Source of the DNA: G965215225 sp965215225
GTDB lineage: Bacteria > Pseudomonadota > Gammaproteobacteria > CBDBNL01 > JAAOII01
Length of the DNA: 64,000 nucleotides
Assembly: GCA_965215225.1 (NCBI GenBank)
Contig: OZ244039.1
Location: forward strand, 124,001 to 188,000
Direction of reading: 5' to 3'
This document shows positions 1 to 9,999 of this stretch, piece by piece. Each line of letters begins with the position of its first letter. Within the stretch, counting starts at the first letter, position 1. The notes under the pieces were generated by a model. That model was not told where the DNA came from and did no database searches. It saw only the letters and a list, made by a program, of their open reading frames with translations. Both the position numbers and the translations under genes were made by a program.

Positions 1-872
1 ATATATAAGAAGGAAAGCAACTTGGCTAGATGGTCTGGTTGGGGTTGATCTGTCCTAGCTGAGAACCTAGTCAAAGCCAGCCACCTATATATAGGAAGGA
101 AAGCAGCTTGACTAGATGATTCTAGTTGGGATTCATCTGTCCTAGCTGAGGAACCTAGTCAAAACCAGCTACCTATATATAGGAAGAAAAGCAGCTTGAC
201 TAGATGATTCTAGTTGGGATTCATCTGTCCTAGCTGAGAACCTAGTCAAAGCCAGCTACCTATTATATAAGAAGGAAAGCAGCTTGGCTAGATGGGTCTG
301 GTGGGGATTCTTCTGTCCTAGCCGTTTCGGTTGAAGCTGTTGAAGCTGAGGGACTAGTCAAAGTCAGCCACCTATTACATAAGAAGAAAAGCAGCTTGAC
401 TAGATGGTCTGGTTGGGGTTGATCTGTCCTAGCTGAGAGCCTAGTCAAAGCCAGCTACCTATATATAGGAAGAAAAGCAGCTTGACTAGATGGTCTGGTT
501 GGGGTTGATCTGTCCTAGCTGAGAACCTAGTCAAAGCCAGCTACCTATATATAGGAAGAAAAGCAGCTTGACTAGATGGTCTGGTTGGGGTTGATCTGTC
601 CTAGCTGAGAACCTAGTCAAAGCCAGCTACCTATTATATAAGAAGGAAAGCAGCTTGGCTAGATGGGTCTGGTAGGGATTCTTCTGTCCTAGCCGTTTCG
701 GTTGAAGCTGTTGAAGCTGAGGGACTAGTCAAAGTCAGCCACCTATTACATAAGAAGAAAAGCAGCTTGGCTAGCTGGGTCTGGTTGAGTTCCTCTGTCC
801 TAGCCGCTTTGGTTGAAGTTAGAGGGCCTAAGTCAAAGCAAGTTGTCGATTTAAGGTGAAAGGCTAATCAAA
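1..872. repeat. Degenerate tandem array related to the lipoprotein 3' end
   Basis: About nine imperfect tandem units of roughly 86 or 111 bp. Each contains a core like GCAGCTTGACTAGATGG, then GGGGTTGATCTGTCCTAGC and CAAAGCCAGCTACCTA. No credible gene lies inside. The same family recurs at 3797-4133 and 10000-10420, and inverted at 63740-64000. The core resembles the reverse complement of the last ~25 codons of the neighbouring GLUG lipoprotein genes (the stretch coding for KPRLNxxRLDxLLP), so the array probably arose by repeated duplication of a gene 3' end followed by drift. That origin is inferred; the periodicity is directly visible. Confidence 0.85.
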
Positions 873-873
873 A

Positions 874-1038
874 TCAGTTTGAAGAAGAAGGCAGACTGTC
901 TAAGCGAGTCTGGTCTAGTGTGGGCTTGGCAGGCGTCCCCTCCAAAGACCACCAGCTACGCCAGTTGTCAATGGCTAATGGTGTGCAGCGAATGGCCGGA
1001 TATTGACTTGAAGTGCCGAAATCCCAGATAAGATTGTC
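874..1038 (-). pseudogene. Detached, out-of-frame C-terminal tail of the preceding lipoprotein
   Basis: Translating the minus strand from about 1038 to the TGA at 874-876 gives DNLIWDFGTSSQYPAIRC, then TPLAIDNWRSWWSLEGTPAK and PTLDQTRLDSLPSSSN. This is the conserved tail of all the other GLUG lipoproteins here. It is out of frame with the upstream ORF by a net +2 nt, relative to the matching spot in the 1812-residue paralogue (near 7100). The frameshift is therefore recent enough for the tail to remain readable. A sequencing error is the main alternative. Confidence 0.8.
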
Positions 1039-3383
1039 AGTCGAATTTGTTCATCTGCCTCAATGCTCCCGCTATGATCCCTATCACACCAGACCGCCAA
1101 TGGCACGTTATCCCCATCGCTAAATATATTTGTCTCCTCGTCCCACCTATCATAAATATCTGTATAGCCAGTTGGGCTGCGGAGATCACTAGTGGTCTTG
1201 GCTTCACCAATGTTGCCAATACTGCCACTACTAAGAACATCACTGTCCCAATAGGAAGCAACTCCATCTCCGTCTGAAGCCGTCCCCGTCATAGCAGTAT
1301 TACTGCCTGAAACTACATAAGAATAAGCAACCCGACCAGCATTAGCATCAACGCCAAGGAAGCCCACCAGACCGCCTACAGAAGCAAGAAACAACCCCCC
1401 CATTCCGTTCACCTCAGCCACCACAACCGAAGAAGAATGAATCCGAGCACCTGGACCCCGCCCCAACAGACCACCTACACTATTACCATTATCCCCTCTC
1501 ACTTCACCTGCCACAACCGAAGAAGAATATATCTCAACCGATTCACTATCCCCTACCAGACCACCTACATTACCCGCAACACCACTCCCTCTCACCTCAC
1601 CCACCACGACCGAAGAAGAATATATCTCAACCGATATGCCCCCAGTCACTGGGCCCCACCCCAACAGACCTCCTACTTGATTAGCCCCGCTCACCTCACC
1701 CGCCACAACCGAAGAAGAATGAATCCGAGCCAATTCACCATACCCCACCAGACCGCCTACAACATTATCAGTCCCGTTCACCTTACCCGCCACAACCGAA
1801 GAAGAAACAATCCGAGCACTCATACCTCTCCCCATCAGGCCGCCTACATTAATACCACTCCCGCTCACCTCAGCCACCACAACCGAAGAAGAATTAATCT
1901 GAGCCGACGAACCAACCCCCATCAAACCGCCTACACTACCAACCCCTCTCACCTCAGCCACCTCAACCGAAGAAGAAACAATCCGAGCCGAGCCACCATT
2001 CCCTACCAGACTGCCTACAACTCGCCTTCCTATCACCGCTTCGGCGCGGAGAGTCAAATTGCGAATCTCTGAACCCGTAGCTATATAGCCAAACAAACCC
2101 ACACAATCCTCAGCTGGACGACTAATGCTTAGATCACTGATCGTCCAGCCATTGCCTTCAAAAGTCCCATCAAAAGCAGCTCCTTGACATAAAGCCATAC
2201 TACTATCTGTATCATTCCCTAATGGCTGCCAGCCTTTGCCCTCTCTATAAGCGGCAAGACTTATATTCCCAACCAACTCATAGCCAGAACAAGAAGTGAT
2301 CGCAGCGCCATCACCACAGCCAGTGCTATCAAGCGACCCATCCGCCGATAGCTTTCGCCCATTACCTTCTAGAGCATGCCTCACTGCATCCAATTGCGCC
2401 GCCGTCTCTATCTCTATCAACCCATCCCCATCTCTATCTACGTCCGCCCCATCCATAGAACCATCATTATCATCATCTGTATCTTCACCTGCATCTCGGC
2501 AACCATCCATATCACTATCGGTCGAAGGATTACTCATCCAACCTGTCTCACCAGCAGAACAGTCGTCCAAACTATCACCTACCTCATCATTATCACAATC
2601 CGCTAACAACCGACAACTCATCCCACCTGAATTAGTCAGCTGCTCCTTCGTATCAGTATCATCCAACCCATCATTATCATCATCTGTGTCCTCAGTCTCA
2701 TCACGGCAACCATCCCCGTCATTATCGCTAGAAGCATTGCTCTGCCAGTTGATCTCGTGACCAACAGCATCCGGATCATCACATCGGTCTGCCTCATTAT
2801 TAACATCATCGCCATCTAAGTCATCATCCACACTGTCTGCTCGTCTATCCCCATCCGTATCCAGCCCTGACCCAATGCCGCCATCGTCGTGGTCGGCCTC
2901 ATTCTCTGGCCAAACAAAATTGATTGCTACCCTCTGCTGTCTGCCATCATCAAGAGTCCCTATAATCGCAAAGGTCCAGTTGGATTGGTCGCCTAACCCA
3001 GTGAGGTTATAACTGTCATCAGCAAATTCGTTTATGTTAATATTCTTATTTACAGACTCGGTTCTATTGGTCGCCGTAATCCTCAAAGAAACCATCTCGC
3101 CAAAATCCGATTGGTTGCCTATTTGAAAACCATCGGGTATGGGAGCAAAAGTGAGATTTACCTCAAAAGGCCGGAGAGAACTAGGAGGACCATCACCTGG
3201 ACCGCCTCCCCCATCTGAACCATTTTCCGAATCATCGCTTCCCCCACCAGCACAAGCCGTAAGAACTAGAAAGCTGAACCCAACTAAAAAGAAGAGAAGC
3301 CGCCCGCCTCGCAAAATCGGAAGGAAAGCAAGCACGAAAGAGGAAAGAAGACCCCGCACCAAACTAAACAAGCGGGGGGGCAT
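975..3383 (-). CDS. TSP3/GLUG-repeat lipoprotein, C-terminus frameshifted
   Basis: Predicted surface lipoprotein of 802 residues with a long hydrophobic leader and a lipobox LTAC ending at Cys44. After a Gly/Ser/Asp linker comes a beta-rich domain starting FEVNLTFAPIPDGF, then acidic thrombospondin type 3-like DxDxDG repeats (about residues 165-320) likely to bind calcium. A constant cap (DGLIEIETAAQLDAVRHAL through FEGNGWTISDLSISR) leads into eight GLUG units of the form VGGLxGxGxxAxIxSSSVV, closed by the cap AYSYVVSG. The sequence diverges abruptly from its paralogues after ADEQ: a net +2-nt change near 1037-1044 replaces the usual tail. The lost tail (DNLIWDFGTSSQYPAIRC...) is still readable in another frame down to a stop at 874. 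A C7 tract directly follows the start codon. The ligand is unknown. Confidence 0.85.
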   Translation of the reverse strand: MPPRLFSLVRGLLSSFVLAFLPILRGGRLLFFLVGFSFLVLTACAGGGSDDSENGSDGGGGPGDGPPSSLRPFEVNLTFAPIPDGFQIGNQSDFGEMVSLRITATNRTESVNKNININEFADDSYNLTGLGDQSNWTFAIIGTLDDGRQQRVAINFVWPENEADHDDGGIGSGLDTDGDRRADSVDDDLDGDDVNNEADRCDDPDAVGHEINWQSNASSDNDGDGCRDETEDTDDDNDGLDDTDTKEQLTNSGGMSCRLLADCDNDEVGDSLDDCSAGETGWMSNPSTDSDMDGCRDAGEDTDDDNDGSMDGADVDRDGDGLIEIETAAQLDAVRHALEGNGRKLSADGSLDSTGCGDGAAITSCSGYELVGNISLAAYREGKGWQPLGNDTDSSMALCQGAAFDGTFEGNGWTISDLSISRPAEDCVGLFGYIATGSEIRNLTLRAEAVIGRRVVGSLVGNGGSARIVSSSVEVAEVRGVGSVGGLMGVGSSAQINSSSVVVAEVSGSGINVGGLMGRGMSARIVSSSVVAGKVNGTDNVVGGLVGYGELARIHSSSVVAGEVSGANQVGGLLGWGPVTGGISVEIYSSSVVVGEVRGSGVAGNVGGLVGDSESVEIYSSSVVAGEVRGDNGNSVGGLLGRGPGARIHSSSVVVAEVNGMGGLFLASVGGLVGFLGVDANAGRVAYSYVVSGSNTAMTGTASDGDGVASYWDSDVLSSGSIGNIGEAKTTSDLRSPTGYTDIYDRWDEETNIFSDGDNVPLAVWCDRDHSGSIEADEQIRLTILSGISALQVNIRPFAAHH
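3374..3380 (-). promoter_or_regulatory. C7 homopolymer immediately after a lipoprotein start codon
   Basis: On the coding strand the start reads ATG followed by seven C residues, so any slippage shifts the frame at codon 2. Seven is short for efficient phase variation. A paralogue (gene 50382-52175) has a C10 tract in an equivalent leader position, which makes a contingency role plausible. Inference from sequence only. Confidence 0.35.
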
Positions 3384-3796
3384 TATTGCGGCTATGTAAC
3401 AAGGCGGACATAGACAAGGTAAGATAAGAGAAATAAAAGCGAGGCATTGCCGAGGCTAGATAAAAGAAATCAGAAAGCAAGGCATTCACAATAGTGAAGA
3501 AGCGAGACCTGGTCACGCTAGATAAGAAAATTTTTGTTATCATGGCTAGTAATTGGTTAATGAATTCATAGGTGGCATTATACCTCTTTTATAGATCTTT
3601 TATCTTTTTTTTAACTTTTTTTATCTCTTTTTTACATATCTTTTATCTTTTTTTTGTATCTTTTTTATCTCTTTTTTATATCTCTTTTAGGTCTCTTTTA
3701 TATCTTTTTTCTGGTTATTTTTGTCTCAACTAGCATTCAATTAATAGAAGATGAATGGTTAGTTCTGCCAGCTCAATTAACATCAGGACAATGCTC
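3384..3796. other. Intergenic region with a T-rich simple-sequence tract
   Basis: No gene seen. Positions 3584-3722 are a T-rich run with repeated ATCTTTTTT-like units. Positions 3384-3540 resemble the upstream region of the 1812-residue paralogue (9741-9850): both carry a short dyad near TTCACAATAGTGAA and a CCATGATAACAAAA-like stretch on the minus strand. The upstream regions were therefore duplicated along with the genes. No convincing promoter hexamers stand out. Confidence 0.5.
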
Positions 3797-4133
3797 CTTG
3801 CCTGTTGGATTGAAGCTGAGGAACTAAGTCAAAGCCAGCTACCTAATATATAAGAAGGAAAGCAGCTTGACTAGATGGGTCTGGTCGGGGTGTGCCACCA
3901 ACCAAAGACCACCAGCTATGCCGTTTCGATTGAAGCTGAGAAACTAAGTCAAAGCCAGCTACCTAATATATAAGAAGGAAAGCAGCTTGACTAGGTGGGT
4001 CTGACTGGGTTCAGCTGTTCTAGCCGTTTCGGTTGAAGCTGGGGGGCTAAGCTAAAGCAAGTTGGTAGTTTAGGAAAGCAGCTTGGCTAGATGGGTCTGG
4101 TTGAGTTCCTCTGTCCTAGCGGCTTCGGTTAAA
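3797..4133. repeat. Array of lipoprotein 3'-end fragments
   Basis: Three to four degenerate copies of the family at 1-872, each with AAGGAAAGCAGCTTGACTAG and a GGTTGAAGCTGAGGAACTAA-like tail. A CCAAAGACCACCAGCTATGCC segment near 3900 is the complement of codons for the conserved WRSWWSL motif at the carboxy end of the adjacent lipoprotein (whose CDS ends at 4135). The array sits directly downstream of that gene, as expected for repeated duplication of its 3' end. Confidence 0.75.
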
Positions 4134-4134
4134 G

Positions 4135-7100
4135 CTAGGGAAGCAACGCGTCTAAACGAGGCTGGTTTAGCCGGGGTTTGGCTGGCGTCCCCTCCAAAGA
4201 CCACCAGCTACGCCAGTCATCAGGGGCTAGCGGGGTGCAGAGAAGAGCGGGATATTGACTTGAGGTGCCGAAATCCCAGATGCGATTATCAGGGGTTCGT
4301 TCATCTGCCTCTATGCTCCCGCTATTATCCCTATCACACCAGACCGCCAAAGGCACGTCTTCCCCATCGTTAAATATATTTGTATGATTGCCCCAGTTGG
4401 CATAAATATCTGTATAGTCAGTTGGACTGCGGAGATCACTAGTGGTCTTCGGGTCACCAATGTCGCCACTAAGGACATTACTAGTATCACTGTCCCAATA
4501 AGAATCAACATCAGTAATCCCGCTTCCAACTCCAGCCAACATATTGGTATTCCTGCCTGAGACTACATAAGAATAAGCAACCTTGCCAGAGTAAAAGGCT
4601 CCCGCCAGACCGGCTATACTACCTAGTAAACCACCACTCCCGCTCACCTCACCCACCACAACCGAAGAAGAATGAATCCGAGCCGAGCCACCATTCCCTA
4701 CCAGACCGCCTACACTACTACTCCCGTTCACCTCACCTGCCACAACCGAAGAAGAATGAATCCCAGCCCGAACACCATTCCCTACCAGACCGCCTACATA
4801 CAAACCAGTTCCGCTGACCTCAGCCACCACAACCGAAGAAGAAAAAATCCGAGCCGAGTGACCCCATCCTACCAGACCACCTAGAACCCCCAACCCGCTC
4901 ACCTCTCTTGCCACAACCGATGAAGAAAAAATATGAACGCCATCCCCCCACCCCACCAGACCGCCTACACGAAGATTACCTTTCACCCCACCCACCACAA
5001 CCGAAGAAGAAACAATCCGAGCCAAGCCACCATGCCCCACCAGACCGCCTATACTAGTATTCCCACTCACCTCACCCACCTCAGCTGAAGAAGAATTAAT
5101 CCGAGCCGAGCTGCCATCCCCCACCAGACCGCCTACACGAAGATTACCTTTCACCCCACCCACCACAACCGAAGAAGAAACAATCCGAACATCTGTCCCA
5201 TACCCCACCAGACCGCCTACTCTATCACCACCTACTACTGCCTCGGCATGAAGAGTCAGATTGCGAATCTCTGAATTCGCAGCTATATGACCAAACAAAC
5301 CCACGCAATCCTCACCTGAACGATTAATGCTTAGATCACTAATCATCCAGCCATTGCCTTCAAAAGTCCCATCAAAAGCAGCTCCTTGACATCCATCTGT
5401 AACATTATCTGTATCATGACCCAAGGGTTGCCAGCCTTTGCCTCCATCACCATCTGCATAGGCTGCAAGACTTATATCCGCAACCAGCTCATAACCATTA
5501 CAGGTCCTAATGCTGTCGCCATCACCACAGCCAATGGTGTCGGTCGTCGCATTCTCTGATAGCTGGCGCCAGCTACCATGCAAAGCATACCTCACTGCAT
5601 CTAATTCCGCGGCCCTAGCTATCTCTATCAAACCATCGCCATCATCATCTATATCTATATTGTCGTCATAACCATCGCCATCGCAATTCCTATCTAATGC
5701 ACATCCAGCTGCCTCATCACCATCTCGGACCTCATCATTATCATCGTCTGTATCCTCATCTGCATCACGGCAACCATCGCCATCATTATCAGTAGAACCA
5801 TTGCTCGTCCAACCCGTCTCACCAGCAGAACACTGGTCTGAATTATCATCTACCCTATCATTATCGCAATCAGTCTTTATTACACAATTTGCCGCCACTT
5901 CATCTATGTCTCTGACAGTATCCCCATCGCAATCTGCTAACAGCGAACAACTCACCCCATCCAAATTATTCTGCTGCTCCCTCACATCAGTATCATCCAA
6001 TCCATCATTATCGTCATCTGTATCCTCACCCCCATCACGGCAACCATCCCCATCATTATCGGACGATGAATTGCTCGTCCAACTTGTCTCACCAACAGAA
6101 CATTGATCTGAACTATCAGTTACCAAATCATTATCATCATCTTCATCCTCACCCTCATCACGGCAACCATCCCTATCATGATCGGTAGAACTATTGCTTA
6201 GCCAATCGGGCTCGCCAATAGAACATTGGTCTGAATTATCATCCACCTCATCACTATCACAATCAGTTTCTATTACACAATTTGATGCCATCTCATCTAT
6301 ATCTCTGACAGTATCCCCATCGCAATCCGCTAACAACCAACATGTCACATTATTTGAATTAGTTAGCCGCTCTCTCGAATCATTATCCCCTAACCCATCA
6401 TTATCACAATCCTCATGCAAACGACACTCCCTTCCATCAACCATTCCTGTATCCAGCAAATCTAAAATATTATCATCATCATCATCCTCATCACAAGCAT
6501 CCCCTTCAGTATCACCATCAATATTATATTGTCGAGGATTTACAACAAGCCGGCAATTATCCCTAACATCCGGAACCCCATCATTATCATCGTCATCATC
6601 CACACTATCCGCTCGCCCATCCCTATCTGTATTTAGACCTGGCCGAATACCGCCGCTTGCGTGATCTTCACGATTCTCTTGCCAGATAAAATTTATTCTC
6701 ATATTTTGCTGCCTCCCATCACTAAGAGCCCCTATAATCCGAAAAGTCCAATCGGTTTGATCATCTAGCCCGATAAAATCATAATAGCTGTCATCAATAA
6801 ATTCGGCTATGTCAATATCCTCTTCTACTACCAACCCGCCTTCATTAGTTGCTTTGATGTTCAAAGAAACCGAATCACCAAAATCCGATTGGTTAGCTAT
6901 GCGAAAACCATCGCTTATGGGAGTAAAAGTGAGATCCACCTCAAAGAAAGGAAGCAGCTCATCTAAACGGGTCCGGTTTAGTCGAGGTTTACCAATCTCA
7001 TCCAAAAACCACGAGCTACGCCAGTCGGCAGGGGTTAGCTGAGTGCAGCGAATGGCGGGATATTGACTTGAATTACCGAAATCCCAAATAAGATTGTCCT

Positions 7101-9573
7101 CGGTTTGTTCATCTGTCTCAATGCTCCCGCTATTATCCTCATCACACCAGACCGCCAATGGGACGTCTTCCCTATTGCCAAATATATTTGTAGCATTGTC
7201 CCAATCGGCATAAATCCCTTCATAGCCAGTCGGCATCCGAAGTGCATCGCTGGTCTTGGCTTCCCCAGTGCTTCCACTATTAACACCATTAACATCACTG
7301 TCCCAATAAGAATCAACATCAGTAACCCCGCTTCCAGTCCCAACCAGCATAGCAGCATCTGAGACCACATAAGAATAAGCAAGCTTGCCAAAATCAAAAC
7401 GCCCCGCCAGGCTGCCTATAAAATTACGTCGCCCACTCACCTCAGCCACTACAACCGAAGAAGAATGAATTTGAGCGAATGGTCCATCCCCTACCAGACC
7501 GCCTACAAAACTAAAAAAACTGTTCACCCCGCTCACCTCAGCCACCACGACCGAAGAAGAGTGAATATGAGCACCTTCACCCAACCCCACCAGACCGCCG
7601 ACAGTAGAGCGCCCGCGCACTTCACCCGCCACAACCGAAGAAGAATCAATCCGAGCCGATAGACCCCAACCCACTAGACCGCCTATTAGGCTATTCCCGT
7701 TCATCTCACCAACCACAACCGAAGAAGAATGAATTTGAGCCGAGTCACCCAAACCCACCAAACCACCTATCCAATCATTAGTCCCGCTCACCTCGCCAGC
7801 TACGACCGAAGAAGAAACAATCCGAGCAAATTCACCAGACCCCATCAGACCGCCTATACTCTGCACACCCATCACCTCACCCACCTCAACCGAAGAAGAA
7901 TGAATCCGAGCGAATTCACCATACCCCACCAGACCGCCTACAGCATTTCTACCTATCACTGTCTCGGCACGAATATTCAAATTGCGAATCTCTGAATTCG
8001 CAGCCACATGACCAAACAAACCCACACAATCCTCGCCTGAACGACTAATACTTAAATTGGTAACCGCAAAACCATTGCCTTCAAAAATTCCGTCGAAAGC
8101 GGCTCCTTCACATTCACCTTCAAAATTTAGTGGTCCTTCCCCCAAGGGCTGCCAGCCTTTGCCGTCCCTATAAGCAGCAAGACTTATATTCCCAACCAGC
8201 TCATAGCCATCACAGAACCTAATGCCGTTGCCACCACCACAACCAGTGGTGTTGAGTTCCGCATCCGCTGATAACCTACGCCCATCGCCATTCAGAGCAT
8301 ACCTCACTGAATTCAATTCCGCCGCCGCGGCTATCTCTATCAAACCATCGCCATCTCTATCTATGTCCTCATCATCCATAACCCTATCATTATCATCGTC
8401 ATCATCCTCACCTGCATCACGGCAACCATCGCCATCATTGTCGGTAGAAGGATTGCTCGTCCAACCTGTCTCACCAGCAGAACACTGGTCGAAATAATCA
8501 TCTACCTCATCATTATCACAATCCTCATACAAGCGACACTCCCTCCCATCAACCATTCCGGTATCCATCAAATCTGGCAATAGATCATTATCACAATCCT
8601 CATATAAGCGACACTCCCTCCCATCAACCATTCCGGCATCCATCAAATCTGGCAATAGATCATTGTCATCATCCATATCCTCAGTCTCATCACGGCAACC
8701 ATCCATATCATTATCGCTAGAAGAATTGCTCGTCCAACCTGTCTCACCAGCTTCGCACAGGTCCAAATTATCATTTACCTCATCATTATCACAATCGCTG
8801 TCTAATTCACATCCAGCCTCCTCATCCAGATCTTCTACCTTATCATTATCATCATCTGTATCCTCAGTCTCATCACGACAACCATCCCCATCATTATCGG
8901 TCGATGAATTGCTCGTCCAACCTGTCTCGCCAGTTTCACACAGGTCTGAACTATCATTTACCCTATCATTATCATCATCCTCATCCACACTATTCGCTCG
9001 CCCATCCCCATCCGTATTGTTTCCCGCCCGAATGCCACCGCTCTCGTGATCTTCCTCATTCTCTTGCCACACAAAGCCTATCTCCACCTCCTGCTGCCTG
9101 CCATCACTAAGAATCCCTATAATCGCAAGAGTCCAGTTGGATTGCTCATCTAGCCCAGTAAAGTTATAGCTGCCATCAACAAATTCGGCTATGTTGATAT
9201 TTAGCTCTTCTACCACCGACCCATTCTCACTGGTTGCCTTGATGCTCAAAGAAACCAAATCACCAAATGCCGATTGGTTGCCTATTTCAAACCCGCCACT
9301 TATAGGAGCAAAGGTGAGATTTACTTCAAAAGGTCGGAGAGAACTAGGAGGGACTTCAGTTGGACTGCCTCCCGAACCCCCACCAGCACAAGCAGTAAGA
9401 GTTAGAAAGCCAACCCCAACCAAAAAGAAAAGAAACCGCTTGCCTCGCAAAAGCGGAGGGAAGGCAAGCACAAAGGAGAAAAGAAGTCCCCTCACTAAAC
9501 TAGACACGCGAAGAGCGGACACAAAGGAGTGGCATAACGGAGGCACAAGAAAGACATAGACGAGGGAAAACAT
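4135..9573 (-). CDS. Giant TSP3/GLUG lipoprotein, fusion of two paralogous modules
   Basis: 1812 residues with lipobox LTAC ending at Cys62 after a strongly hydrophobic leader, so probably lipidated and surface or periplasmic. Residues ~1-870 form a complete unit: FEVNLTFAPISGGF beta-domain, acidic DxDxDG/TSP3 repeats, the DGLIEI cap, seven GLUG units and the tail ending LDELLP. The protein then continues directly into a second FEVDLTFTPISDGF domain with its own TSP3 repeats, eight GLUG units and a LDALLP tail. The second module has no signal peptide, so two tandem genes appear to have fused. The TSP3 parts contain near-identical blocks such as ECRLYEDCDND. Several upstream copies of its 5' end form an 87-bp array. 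The start at 9573 is the only ATG in frame before the leader; GTG codons further in are possible. Confidence 0.88.
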   Translation of the reverse strand: MFSLVYVFLVPPLCHSFVSALRVSSLVRGLLFSFVLAFPPLLRGKRFLFFLVGVGFLTLTACAGGGSGGSPTEVPPSSLRPFEVNLTFAPISGGFEIGNQSAFGDLVSLSIKATSENGSVVEELNINIAEFVDGSYNFTGLDEQSNWTLAIIGILSDGRQQEVEIGFVWQENEEDHESGGIRAGNNTDGDGRANSVDEDDDNDRVNDSSDLCETGETGWTSNSSTDNDGDGCRDETEDTDDDNDKVEDLDEEAGCELDSDCDNDEVNDNLDLCEAGETGWTSNSSSDNDMDGCRDETEDMDDDNDLLPDLMDAGMVDGRECRLYEDCDNDLLPDLMDTGMVDGRECRLYEDCDNDEVDDYFDQCSAGETGWTSNPSTDNDGDGCRDAGEDDDDDNDRVMDDEDIDRDGDGLIEIAAAAELNSVRYALNGDGRRLSADAELNTTGCGGGNGIRFCDGYELVGNISLAAYRDGKGWQPLGEGPLNFEGECEGAAFDGIFEGNGFAVTNLSISRSGEDCVGLFGHVAANSEIRNLNIRAETVIGRNAVGGLVGYGEFARIHSSSVEVGEVMGVQSIGGLMGSGEFARIVSSSVVAGEVSGTNDWIGGLVGLGDSAQIHSSSVVVGEMNGNSLIGGLVGWGLSARIDSSSVVAGEVRGRSTVGGLVGLGEGAHIHSSSVVVAEVSGVNSFFSFVGGLVGDGPFAQIHSSSVVVAEVSGRRNFIGSLAGRFDFGKLAYSYVVSDAAMLVGTGSGVTDVDSYWDSDVNGVNSGSTGEAKTSDALRMPTGYEGIYADWDNATNIFGNREDVPLAVWCDEDNSGSIETDEQTEDNLIWDFGNSSQYPAIRCTQLTPADWRSSWFLDEIGKPRLNRTRLDELLPFFEVDLTFTPISDGFRIANQSDFGDSVSLNIKATNEGGLVVEEDIDIAEFIDDSYYDFIGLDDQTDWTFRIIGALSDGRQQNMRINFIWQENREDHASGGIRPGLNTDRDGRADSVDDDDDNDGVPDVRDNCRLVVNPRQYNIDGDTEGDACDEDDDDDNILDLLDTGMVDGRECRLHEDCDNDGLGDNDSRERLTNSNNVTCWLLADCDGDTVRDIDEMASNCVIETDCDSDEVDDNSDQCSIGEPDWLSNSSTDHDRDGCRDEGEDEDDDNDLVTDSSDQCSVGETSWTSNSSSDNDGDGCRDGGEDTDDDNDGLDDTDVREQQNNLDGVSCSLLADCDGDTVRDIDEVAANCVIKTDCDNDRVDDNSDQCSAGETGWTSNGSTDNDGDGCRDADEDTDDDNDEVRDGDEAAGCALDRNCDGDGYDDNIDIDDDGDGLIEIARAAELDAVRYALHGSWRQLSENATTDTIGCGDGDSIRTCNGYELVADISLAAYADGDGGKGWQPLGHDTDNVTDGCQGAAFDGTFEGNGWMISDLSINRSGEDCVGLFGHIAANSEIRNLTLHAEAVVGGDRVGGLVGYGTDVRIVSSSVVVGGVKGNLRVGGLVGDGSSARINSSSAEVGEVSGNTSIGGLVGHGGLARIVSSSVVVGGVKGNLRVGGLVGWGDGVHIFSSSVVAREVSGLGVLGGLVGWGHSARIFSSSVVVAEVSGTGLYVGGLVGNGVRAGIHSSSVVAGEVNGSSSVGGLVGNGGSARIHSSSVVVGEVSGSGGLLGSIAGLAGAFYSGKVAYSYVVSGRNTNMLAGVGSGITDVDSYWDSDTSNVLSGDIGDPKTTSDLRSPTDYTDIYANWGNHTNIFNDGEDVPLAVWCDRDNSGSIEADERTPDNRIWDFGTSSQYPALLCTPLAPDDWRSWWSLEGTPAKPRLNQPRLDALLP

Positions 9574-9740
9574 CCCTTCACCAAACTAGACAAGCGGGAA
9601 GCAGGACACAAAGGAGTGGCATAACGGAGGCACAAGAAAGACATAGACGAGGAAAAACATCCCTTCACCAAACTAGACAAGCGGGAAGCAGGACACAAAG
9701 GAGTGGCATAACGGAGGCACAAGAAAGACATAGGGGAGGT
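9487..9740 (-). repeat. 87-bp tandem copies of the lipoprotein 5' coding end
   Basis: Three consecutive 87-bp (29-codon) units. The first overlaps the beginning of the 1812-residue lipoprotein gene; the other two lie upstream. Each upstream unit encodes MSFLCLRYATPLCPASRL followed by SSLVKGCF, matching the CHSFVSALRVSSLVRGLLF leader after small indels. The units are nearly identical, so the expansion is recent. Each upstream copy supplies another in-frame ATG, but the reading frame does not run through into the lipoprotein because of an indel in the innermost copy. Confidence 0.9.
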
Positions 9741-9999
9741 GAGATAAGAGAATAGAAGCGGGACCCAATATCCACAATATTGAAGAAGCGGAGCTTCACT
9801 TCCTTGTCTTCACCGAAAAACAAAAATTGTCTTGTCATGGTTAATGATTGAAACTAATAAGAACATTGTTCAGCTGCTTATCAGCTAGCTAAAAGCAGAA
9901 ATGGTTTCATAGTCCTATTATATCTTTTCTTCCAACTAAAAAAAGGAATACTGTAATCATATTAGCAGTCTTAGTTTGTTAGTTTTTGTCAGTTTAAGG
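9741..9999. other. Upstream region of the 1812-residue lipoprotein
   Basis: No gene. It resembles the upstream region of the first lipoprotein (a CCATGACAAGACAA-like stretch and the dyad-like TCCACAATATTGAAGAAGC), followed by AT-rich sequence. It probably contains the promoter, but no confident -10/-35 pair is visible. Confidence 0.4.

Noticed and set aside
1..872. CRISPR array
   Set aside because: The units are 86-111 bp, repetitive throughout, with no unique spacers of constant length, and no cas genes are near.
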